Source of the DNA: Nanobdellota archaeon
Lineage (GTDB): Archaea; Nanobdellota; Nanobdellia; Pacearchaeales; GW2011-AR1
Reading direction: 5' to 3'
Assembly: GCA_018901375.1 (NCBI GenBank)
Contig: JAHIEP010000044.1
Location: 1 to 13,514, forward strand
DNA length: 13,514 bases
The notes beneath the pieces are model-generated. The model searched no databases and was not told the DNA's origin. It worked only from the letters and a program-made list of their open reading frames with translations. Shown here piece after piece: positions 1-5,429 of this stretch. Position 1 is the first letter of the stretch; each line of letters begins with the position of its first letter. The position numbers and the translations under genes are program-made.

Positions 1-38
1 CCGAAACCCGAAACCCTCAAAATTTAGCTTCGCTAAAT
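1..38 (-). repeat. CCGAAAC heptamer repeat plus GAA-loop hairpin
   Basis: Two copies of CCGAAAC followed by CC (1-16) stand beside a perfect 7-bp inverted repeat, ATTTAGC (22-28) and GCTAAAT (32-38), with a TTC loop. Read on the minus strand the loop is GAA closed by C-G, and the hairpin comes before the heptamers. The stop codon of the minus-strand gene at 33-401 lies inside the hairpin. The same order of heptamer and hairpin recurs at 4340-4400, 11613-11660 and 13131-13180. The window edge cuts the tandem repeat, so its true copy number is unknown. Confidence 0.75.
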
Positions 39-401
39 CTTCGCCATCGCAAAAACCGTCTTTAACGCAACAATAATAGTAGCCGGCACAAACAAAACCA
101 ACAGCGACCCCAAAACATTTCTCAAAGAATTCACAACATAATTATTAAAAGCTATAAACTTCAAAGGCTCAGATCCCAAAGACCCAATAATAACCAAAGA
201 CAAACCAGCAAGCAAAAAAGTCCCCGAGTTCTTATCCCCCACATTCATAAACCCAACAACAATCCCAATCAAAACCAGCGTCGAATAAAACCACCCACCA
301 GCAGATTCAAGCGACTTATTAAACAGCCCAAAAATCACAGCCAAGACTACACCAATCAAAAAAGCATACGCTCCAATCAAATTCTCCTTCGACTTAACCA
401 T
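33..401 (-). CDS. Small four-helix membrane protein of unknown function
   Basis: This 122-residue protein is almost entirely hydrophobic, with about four predicted membrane helices (near residues 8-27, 36-54, 60-76 and 95-116) and very short loops. I see no catalytic motif, cysteines or binding residues, and I do not recognise the family. The ATG at 401 is supported by a TATA-like TTTATATATA at 421-430, which would place transcription at or just before the start codon. The last codons and the TAG stop fall within a perfect hairpin at 22-38, so the C-terminus (AMAKI) is partly encoded by repeat-element DNA. It is divergent from the S-layer-like gene at 662. It is probably a real gene, because the frame is open over its whole length and the hydrophobic pattern is regular. 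Confidence 0.75.
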   Translation of the reverse strand: MVKSKENLIGAYAFLIGVVLAVIFGLFNKSLESAGGWFYSTLVLIGIVVGFMNVGDKNSGTFLLAGLSLVIIGSLGSEPLKFIAFNNYVVNSLRNVLGSLLVLFVPATIIVALKTVFAMAKI

Positions 402-420
402 ACAATAACAATAGATTAAT

Positions 421-430
421 TATATATAAA
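421..430 (-). promoter_or_regulatory. TATA box for the small membrane protein gene
   Basis: The minus strand reads TTTATATATA, centred about 25 nt upstream of the ATG at 401. That spacing fits a leaderless archaeal mRNA. Confidence 0.6.
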
Positions 431-507
431 TCTTATGTTAAGCCAGGCTTCATCCTAAATCATAAAACCACTTTAAATATCCAACCATAACAAAGCAACA
501 ACAACAT

Positions 508-606
508 TCTGAAGCGAAGCTCTGAAGCGACAGCGTCGCTCTGAAGGACCGCAGTCCTCTGAAGAAAAAATCCCGAAGATTTTTTCTCTGAAGCCGAAGC
601 TCTAAA
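508..606. repeat. TCTGAAG-hairpin array (copy B)
   Basis: TCTGAAG occurs at 508, 521, 540, 558 and 587, with TCTAAA at 601. The spacers are CGAAGC, CGACAGCGTCGC, GACCGCAGTCC, a 22-base A/T spacer and CCGAAGC. Each spacer with its flanking bases is self-complementary: AGC-GAA-GCT; AGCGAC-AGC-GTCGCT (6 bp); AGGAC-CGCA-GTCCT (5 bp); a roughly 10-bp stem at 563-587 around CCGAA; and AGC-CGAA-GCT. The order GCGAAGC, GGACCGCAGTCC, A/T hairpin is repeated in the arrays at 3404 and 7025. This copy lies in a divergent intergenic region just before the promoter of the gene at 662. The other copies lie downstream of minus-strand genes. Confidence 0.9.
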
Positions 607-628
607 TTATATTCTCAAAAATAGAAAT

Positions 629-638
629 ATTTATAAAC
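629..638 (+). promoter_or_regulatory. TATA box for the 662-2893 gene pair
   Basis: ATTTATAAAC lies about 28 nt upstream of the ATG at 662, as expected for a nearly leaderless archaeal transcript. It begins about 25 bp after the end of the hairpin array. Confidence 0.65.
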
Positions 639-661
639 CATTGTAACTCCAGAATTACAAC

Positions 662-2323
662 ATGGTAAAAAACACATTTACTTTCATCGGAATCCTAACG
701 GTTCTTTTCTTAAGTTTCAGCGTCGCTAGTGCGGCATCTTTAAGCATAAGTAATATCGTAATACCAACTTCTGTAAAGGATAACCAAACATCATTTCAAA
801 TAACTTTCAATTTAGAAAATAGCGGAGTTGAAGCGGATATCAATTGGAGTGATTCAGTATTAACACAAGGAGTAGGCAACTTTTCATTTTCTCACAACCA
901 AATCAACGCAGACCAAACATTAAGTATAGTTTCTACAATAACGATCCCAACAGGTCAAACAGGAAACATCGCAGGAACAATATGGGCAGACCCAAGTGGA
1001 GCAGGAAGCTCAAAGAATGTTACATTCACAGTTCCAATTACAAAAGCATCAATCCCTCCAATAGACTACAACTTCTGCGAAATCAACGGGAAAATAGGAG
1101 ACTTAAAAATAAGAGACGTAACCTTCACAAATAACGGAGCAGGAGAAGACGAAGATTGGTTCTTATTAGATGGAGTAGATATAGAAGTAGAAGTCGAAAA
1201 CACACACTCTACCGACAACGTAAAAAACGTCCTAGTAACAATAATGGTATTAGACGAAAACGACAATGACGTAACAAAAGATTTTGAATTCGACAAAGAA
1301 GAAATCAGCCTAAACACAATCAAAGATGGAGATTCAAAAATCGCAACATTCAAAATAAGCGAAATCCCAGCAGACTTAGAAGCTGGAAGGTACAAAGTAT
1401 ATATTAAAGCCTATTCAGATAACGATGAAGACACACAATGCACAGCAGAAGCAGCAACAAAATATCTCAGCGAGGGATTATATCAAAAAATCGACGTAAC
1501 AAGAGAGAACGACCCAGCAGTTATTTTGAAAGATAAAGTATTAATAGTTTCAGCTTCATGCGGAGACAAAAATGTAGAATTACCATTAAGCATATACAAC
1601 TTGGGTTCAGACAAAGAACAAAAAGTTTTGGTGACACTAAGAAACTCAGTTCTTGGAATTAATGAAAAAATTGTTATAGATGATTTAAGGGCAGGAAAAC
1701 GAAAAGAAATAGTATTCTTCCTTGATATTCCAAAAGAATTATCAAAGAACGCATACGGCTTAGATATAAGAACATTTTACGACTATGATGACAAAGAAGA
1801 CGAATTACTAGAAACTTCATACAGCGAAAACTCACAAGACGACCTCGACAAAGACTACTCAGCAAGATTAGAAATACTATCATGCACTTCTCCAGCTCCA
1901 AGCGTAACAGCAAACCTAAATTCAATAGCAGAGATGGGAACAAACCTAATTGTAAAAGCAACAATCACAAACAACGGCGAAGACAACGACTTTATCATCT
2001 CAGCGTCGGAATTCGAATCATGGGCAAACCTAATAAGCATAACCCCACAATCAACTTCAATCAAAGCGGGCGAATACTCAGAAGTCCTAATCACATTATC
2101 CCCAACAACGTCAGGCTCTCAAGCTTTCAAAATAGACACGATTGTCGACGGTGAAAAATACAGTCAATCAGTATCTGTTCAGATATCTGAGAAGCCAAGC
2201 GTATTCAGCGACATCAACAACGCAACACTCTACATAATCGCAGGAATCGTAGCGGTCCTCATTCTAATATTCCTAGTTCTAATAATCAGAGTTTCAAGAA
2301 GCTCGACAAAAACGCAGTTTTAA
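662..2323 (+). CDS. Secreted S-layer-like protein with C-terminal membrane anchor
   Basis: The 553-residue product begins with a typical Sec signal peptide (hydrophobic core about 8-20, likely cleavage after SVASA). Its ectodomain looks like several beta-sandwich segments of CARDB/NEW3 type. The recurring pattern is 'I.NNG.. / LEAG.Y.V / F.I.ImpKELS', with boundaries at roughly 26-130, 160-265, 285-380 and 405-510. It ends with one hydrophobic helix (about 521-543) and a short basic tail, RVSRSSTKTQF. This tripartite end resembles substrates of archaeosortases, and the next gene downstream, 24 bp away, is an archaeosortase. It is therefore a strong candidate substrate. It is probably displayed on the cell surface as an accessory S-layer or envelope protein. 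No enzymatic motif is visible. Family assignment is from fold-like patterns only; secretion and anchoring are well supported. Confidence 0.8.
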   Translation: MVKNTFTFIGILTVLFLSFSVASAASLSISNIVIPTSVKDNQTSFQITFNLENSGVEADINWSDSVLTQGVGNFSFSHNQINADQTLSIVSTITIPTGQTGNIAGTIWADPSGAGSSKNVTFTVPITKASIPPIDYNFCEINGKIGDLKIRDVTFTNNGAGEDEDWFLLDGVDIEVEVENTHSTDNVKNVLVTIMVLDENDNDVTKDFEFDKEEISLNTIKDGDSKIATFKISEIPADLEAGRYKVYIKAYSDNDEDTQCTAEAATKYLSEGLYQKIDVTRENDPAVILKDKVLIVSASCGDKNVELPLSIYNLGSDKEQKVLVTLRNSVLGINEKIVIDDLRAGKRKEIVFFLDIPKELSKNAYGLDIRTFYDYDDKEDELLETSYSENSQDDLDKDYSARLEILSCTSPAPSVTANLNSIAEMGTNLIVKATITNNGEDNDFIISASEFESWANLISITPQSTSIKAGEYSEVLITLSPTTSGSQAFKIDTIVDGEKYSQSVSVQISEKPSVFSDINNATLYIIAGIVAVLILIFLVLIIRVSRSSTKTQF

Positions 2324-2347
2324 AAACAATCGAACCTATCTGTCTAG

Positions 2348-2893
2348 ATGAATAAACAATCCAAAAAAATATTAGGTTTGTTCTCAAGATATTTAACTAT
2401 CCTATTATTAGGATTAGGAAACCTCTACATAATTTACAAAATTCTAACCCCATTAACAGTCAACACTTTAAATCTAATTCTATCAACATTCGCAAATCCA
2501 ATTGTGACAAATAATGCAATCATATTAAACAACACCATGATAAAAATAGTCCCAGCCTGCGTCGCTGGTTCAGCATTCTACCTACTTCTTTTACTAATCT
2601 TATCAACAGAAAACATAAAACCAAAAACGCGAACAAAGGCAATCATAACCGCTCTAATAGCATTTTTCATCCTAAACATTCTGAGAATCCTAATCCTAAT
2701 CCCAATGATAAGCACCCAGTATTTCGAAACAGCTCACTGGATTTTCTGGCATCTCATATCAACAATATTCGTAGTAGGAACCTGGTTCGCCGTCGTAAAA
2801 ATATACAAGATAAAATCAATACCAATATGCTCAGATATTAAGTTTATAATTCACCTAACCAAAAATCCCAAGAGAAAAAAGAAGAATAAGTAA
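2348..2893 (+). CDS. Archaeosortase/exosortase family transpeptidase-like membrane protein
   Basis: This 181-residue protein is strongly hydrophobic, with about five membrane helices and a basic C-terminal tail. It carries the signatures of the exosortase/archaeosortase family: Cys71 in VPACVAGSAFY, Arg113 in LNILRI, and a His in TAHWIFWH (His130 or His135). Together these would form the Cys-Arg-His triad. Members of this family cut C-terminal sorting signals (short motif, membrane helix, basic residues) on the outer face of the membrane and are thought to join the protein to a lipid. It lies 24 bp after the S-layer-like gene, with no promoter of its own visible, so the two are probably co-transcribed as a dedicated pair. 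It is short for the family, as expected for a minimal archaeal form. Its 3' end overlaps the convergent gene at 2855-3325 by 39 bp. Confidence 0.85.
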   Translation: MNKQSKKILGLFSRYLTILLLGLGNLYIIYKILTPLTVNTLNLILSTFANPIVTNNAIILNNTMIKIVPACVAGSAFYLLLLLILSTENIKPKTRTKAIITALIAFFILNILRILILIPMISTQYFETAHWIFWHLISTIFVVGTWFAVVKIYKIKSIPICSDIKFIIHLTKNPKRKKKNK

Positions 2894-3325
2894 ACCAGCG
2901 ACGACAACTCCGGAAGCAATAGCCAAAAAACTCTTAACCCTATCCAATCCCAAAATCCAAGCAACAATCGTCCCAGTCCAAGCCCCAGTCCCAGGCAACG
3001 GAATAGCAACAAAAAACATCAATGCAAAATATCCCCAACCAGCCATCTTCCGCTCAAGCTTGTCAGCCTTCCTCTGCAATCTTTTCAAAGCACGCTCAGC
3101 AACAACCCGATACCACCGAACCCTCATAAGAACCTCGTGAGCAAAATCAAAAAATATGAATATGAAAAAAATAACCAACACATTCAGAATAAGAACAATA
3201 AAAAAATACGGCCAGACAGAAACCCCATTTTTCAAAGCATACTCAACAACAACAGGAAGCCCACCCCTCAACTCAAACACGGGCAACACCGTCAATAAAA
3301 GCCCAATCAAAAGCTGACTATCCAT
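2855..3325 (-). CDS. Small multi-drug export family membrane protein (COG2426/PF06695-like)
   Basis: The 156-residue protein has the family's two hallmarks. One is VFELRGGLP near the N-terminus (about 16-24). The other is AIPLPGTGAWTG (about 107-118), between membrane helices. A basic amphipathic stretch rich in R and K (about 66-95) lies between the helical halves. The family name, 'small multi-drug export protein', is historical, and the transported substrate is not established. I chose the ATG at 3325 rather than the TTG at 3328, because a TATA-like TTTTAAATA lies at 3341-3349 and would give a leaderless mRNA. The gene converges on the archaeosortase gene, and the two coding regions overlap at their 3' ends by 39 bp, so any transcriptional termination must occur inside coding sequence. 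Confidence 0.85.
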   Translation of the reverse strand: MDSQLLIGLLLTVLPVFELRGGLPVVVEYALKNGVSVWPYFFIVLILNVLVIFFIFIFFDFAHEVLMRVRWYRVVAERALKRLQRKADKLERKMAGWGYFALMFFVAIPLPGTGAWTGTIVAWILGLDRVKSFLAIASGVVVAGLLILLFSLGIFG

Positions 3326-3340
3326 CAATCATTTCCATTT

Positions 3341-3349
3341 TATTTAAAA
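3341..3349 (-). promoter_or_regulatory. TATA-like box for the gene at 2855-3325
   Basis: The minus strand reads TTTTAAATA about 20 nt upstream of the ATG at 3325. The match to the consensus is weaker than for the other boxes in the window. Confidence 0.4.
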
Positions 3350-3403
3350 TTTCCATATCCATTCTCCCATCACTTAACCCTTAATCTCACTAAGCCAACT
3401 CAT

Positions 3404-3465
3404 TCTAAAGCGAAGCTCTAAAGGACCGCAGTCCTCTGAAGAGAAAATCGAAATTTTCTCTCTAA
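3404..3465. repeat. TCTAAAG/TCTGAAG-hairpin array (copy C)
   Basis: The units are TCTAAAG (3404), CGAAGC, TCTAAAG (3417), GACCGCAGTCC, TCTGAAG (3435), an A/T hairpin, and TCTAA (3461). The A/T hairpin has a perfect 8-9 bp stem (GAGAAAAT at 3441-3448 and ATTTTCTC at 3453-3460) around the loop CGAA. The order matches the core of copies B and D, but the A/T hairpin sequence differs while staying self-complementary. It starts 3 nt after the stop of the minus-strand gene at 3469-4155. Minus-strand RNA would therefore read a hairpin with a UUCG loop first, so it may also serve as the 3' end or terminator of that operon. Confidence 0.9.
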
Positions 3466-3468
3466 CCC

Positions 3469-4155
3469 CTACCCCCCCATGTGTGCCACAAGAATTTCAG
3501 TCATAAACTTTTCAACAGAAGTTATATCATTACAATCCTCGACGGTAATCGTATAACAAAACCTATTTACATCATCCTGAACAACACCATTCTCACCAAC
3601 ATCAATCATAAAAACAGATCTGTCAAGAGTGTTAGAGCAATTAACATAAGGCGTCTCTGATCTTAAAGAAAATTCAGCGTCGCTGGTAGCAACCGCAATC
3701 GCATCCATTCCAAGCCCAGATTTCAAAAAAGCACCAAGGTCAACCATCACACGAGAGACCTCTCCCCTACAAGACTCAAATTCCTGACTCAAAGAAATAT
3801 ACCCACCACGCTTAAAACTTTTAAATTCCCCTTCGACGGGAACATTATTTTTCCGAGGGTCGTTTCTCAAATAAAGATTATACATCATATTCTTACGATA
3901 CAAAGACGCAAACCTCGCATGATAAACATCAAATTGTCCATAATCCTCAACCGTCCAATTCGCCCCGCCATATTCAAAACCTTTCAAACTCTCAACAAAA
4001 AAATACGAAACAAACACCGTAGCAAAAACAACACCAACGACGACAAAAAACCAAAACAATTGCCTATTCTCATTTTCAATAACAGATTTCTTCGATGACT
4101 CCTCTACCGACTCAACCCTTTTTACAACAGCTTTTTTAGCTTTTTTCTTCGCCAT
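3469..4155 (-). CDS. Membrane-anchored extracytoplasmic protein of unknown function
   Basis: From the ATG at 4155 the product is 228 residues. It has a lysine-rich cytoplasmic N-terminus (KKKAKKAVVKR), one hydrophobic helix at about 33-53, and an exported domain of about 175 residues with four cysteines (in SCRGE, VNCSN, RFCYT and EDCND) that could form two disulfides. This is type II (N-in) topology. I do not recognise the family. The start overlaps the stop of the upstream gene by one base (TGATG), and a TTG one codon earlier is the less likely start. It is the second gene of a two-gene operon with 4155-4766, whose product has the same build, suggesting the two proteins work together. The hairpin array at 3404-3465 follows the stop codon at once. 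Confidence 0.75.
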   Translation of the reverse strand: MAKKKAKKAVVKRVESVEESSKKSVIENENRQLFWFFVVVGVVFATVFVSYFFVESLKGFEYGGANWTVEDYGQFDVYHARFASLYRKNMMYNLYLRNDPRKNNVPVEGEFKSFKRGGYISLSQEFESCRGEVSRVMVDLGAFLKSGLGMDAIAVATSDAEFSLRSETPYVNCSNTLDRSVFMIDVGENGVVQDDVNRFCYTITVEDCNDITSVEKFMTEILVAHMGG

Positions 4156-4766
4156 CAATATACTCCTAAAACTTTATATAAAAATGCATCGGTAGCCTTC
4201 ACAGAATCACCGACGACATAAACACAATTATCATCCTGATAAACCAAACTCTCATTACCACCTTCAAAAATTATAACATTATCATAACAACTTTTCACAG
4301 GCAAATCCCCACCGCACTCAGTCCCATTACTCGCATCTTCCGACCACCGACCACCGACCACCGAACTACCGGAATCTTGTCGAAGGCAAGATTCCTGGTA
4401 TCTCAAAATATATCCACCAAGATTATTCAAAACCTCAGAAGCTCCCGTCCCAGGATTAATAAAATACAAAACCTTCCCAGAATACAACCCCAAATCAGCC
4501 GACACATTCACATCAATATCCGAAACCTCCGACGGCAAATTCCGAAATCCAAAAACACCCCCGTCGATAACCGCCTTCCAAATCCCATCAATCTTAACAA
4601 AATCAATCCCAAGCTCACTAACGCTAGAACTCTTATCCTCGTCGCTACTCATCAAAGAATACCCCAAAGTAGAAACAAGCAACAACCCAACCAGAACCAC
4701 CCCAACAACAATCTGATTACGCTTATTCTTCCTATTAACTTCTGCCTGCGTCCGAATCTTTCTCAT
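4155..4766 (-). CDS. Membrane-anchored extracytoplasmic protein carrying a repeat-element insertion
   Basis: The 203-residue product has a basic N-terminus (MRKIRTQAEVNRKNKRNQ), one membrane helix at about 19-39, and an exterior domain with five cysteines. No family is recognised. A TATA-like TTTTTAAAC at 4787-4795 lies about 25 nt upstream of the ATG, so the mRNA is probably leaderless. Within the gene, 4340-4400 holds a 9-bp hairpin plus three CCGACCA heptamers. In this frame they encode about 20 residues around LRQDSGSSVVGGRWSED, a stretch unlike the rest of the protein. That segment falls between conserved-looking parts (GYILRYQ before, GGDLPVKSCYDN after) and seems to be an in-frame insertion in a surface loop. 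The next gene overlaps the stop by one base. Confidence 0.75.
   Translation of the reverse strand: MRKIRTQAEVNRKNKRNQIVVGVVLVGLLLVSTLGYSLMSSDEDKSSSVSELGIDFVKIDGIWKAVIDGGVFGFRNLPSEVSDIDVNVSADLGLYSGKVLYFINPGTGASEVLNNLGGYILRYQESCLRQDSGSSVVGGRWSEDASNGTECGGDLPVKSCYDNVIIFEGGNESLVYQDDNCVYVVGDSVKATDAFLYKVLGVY
4340..4400 (-). repeat. Intragenic CCGACCA heptamer plus hairpin element
   Basis: Three CCGACCA copies and a partial CCGA (4340-4364) are followed by an inverted repeat, GGAATCTTG (4371-4379) and CAAGATTCC (4387-4395), with loop TCGAAGG. The stem continues for four more pairs (TACC/GGTA) past a one-base bulge, giving about 13 bp. It lies inside the coding sequence of 4155-4766 and shares orientation and order with the elements at 1, 11613 and 13131. 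Confidence 0.85.
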
Positions 4767-4786
4767 AACAAATCACAACAAAAAGA

Positions 4787-4795
4787 GTTTAAAAA
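4787..4795 (-). promoter_or_regulatory. TATA box for the 4766-3469 operon
   Basis: The minus strand reads TTTTTAAAC, centred 25 nt upstream of the ATG at 4766. Confidence 0.5.
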
Positions 4796-4837
4796 TTTTG
4801 CTTAACACCAACCTGTAATCAAAAACATATCCCTCGA

Positions 4838-5299
4838 TTAATTAAGATAACTAAACAATCCTTTCTGTATAAAGTAAATTGAAATTCCAATAAGAATTAC
4901 TTGAGGAACTGGAGCCGATTTCAAACTTATAATTATAATAGAAAATATTATATCCAAGAAACTTGCCACGTCCCTCCCCAAAACAAAAACGAGCCCCTTT
5001 ATGAGTATTATAATAGAAATAAAAGAAAGCAAAAAGAAAGGTACGATCCCACTAACAGCCTCGAGAAATAATAAGAATCCAAATATTAAATCAATATGTC
5101 CTAAAAACTGAACAAGCCCAAAATTGAATTTATGATACTCTTTAATTGTCTTATAATTGCCCCTATTAAAACAAACATCGTATATCAGAAAAAAGATTAT
5201 CACTATACCAGATAATTGCAATACAGAATTAGATACCATAGTCCCCCCATATAAAAATACAAACGCCAATAAAAGAAAAAAAATCAACTGTTTATTCAT
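4838..5299 (-). CDS. Polytopic membrane protein of unknown function
   Basis: The product is 153 residues from the ATG at 5299 (MNKQLIFFLLLAF). The frame stays open further upstream, but the extra N-terminal residues are hydrophilic and unlike the rest. A TATA-like TTTTTATATTA at 5317-5327 lies inside that extension and points to a leaderless start at 5299. Five or six hydrophobic helices fill nearly the whole protein, broken by a charged loop around residues 46-58 (NRGNYKTIKEYHK). I see no conserved catalytic motif and do not recognise the family. It lies downstream of the radical SAM gene on the same strand but has its own promoter. Confidence 0.7.
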   Translation of the reverse strand: MNKQLIFFLLLAFVFLYGGTMVSNSVLQLSGIVIIFFLIYDVCFNRGNYKTIKEYHKFNFGLVQFLGHIDLIFGFLLFLEAVSGIVPFFLLSFISIIILIKGLVFVLGRDVASFLDIIFSIIIISLKSAPVPQVILIGISIYFIQKGLFSYLN

Positions 5300-5316
5300 A
5301 TCATTATTTTTTATTT

Positions 5317-5327
5317 TAATATAAAAA
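5317..5327 (-). promoter_or_regulatory. TATA box deciding the 5299 start
   Basis: The minus strand reads TTTTTATATTA, centred about 23 nt upstream of the ATG at 5299. This supports that start over the longer upstream frame. Confidence 0.5.
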
Positions 5328-5395
5328 GATTTATGTCCTCTCAGCCCCATCCCACAATTCAAAAACCCCATTCCCAAAACTCACACCATCCACCA

Positions 5396-5425
5396 AGCCC
5401 CCCACGAAGTGAGCCCCCCACTCAC
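5396..5425. repeat. C/G-rich hairpin with duplicated AGCCCCCCAC
   Basis: AGCCCCCCAC occurs twice (5396-5405 and 5412-5421), separated by GAAGTG. Two alternative hairpins share GTG: CAC-GAA-GTG (5403-5411) and GTGAG-loop-CTCAC (5409-5425). On the minus strand, just after the stop of the radical SAM gene at 5430, this gives two G6 runs. It may be a 3'-end element for that gene. The GAA loop closed by C-G resembles the loops in the hairpin arrays. Confidence 0.6.
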
Positions 5426-5429
5426 CAAA

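Noticed and set aside
508..606. CRISPR array
   Set aside because: The repeat unit is seven bases with 6-22-base spacers that are self-complementary and partly identical between arrays. CRISPR repeats and spacers are much longer and the spacers unique.
508..606. Copy B as transcription terminator of a minus-strand gene
   Set aside because: No minus-strand gene ends here; the neighbours start divergently. A 3'-end role may apply to copies C and D but does not explain B.
5300..5377. Extra 26-residue N-terminus of the membrane protein at 4838-5299
   Set aside because: The extension covers the likely promoter, and its residues do not resemble a signal or membrane segment.
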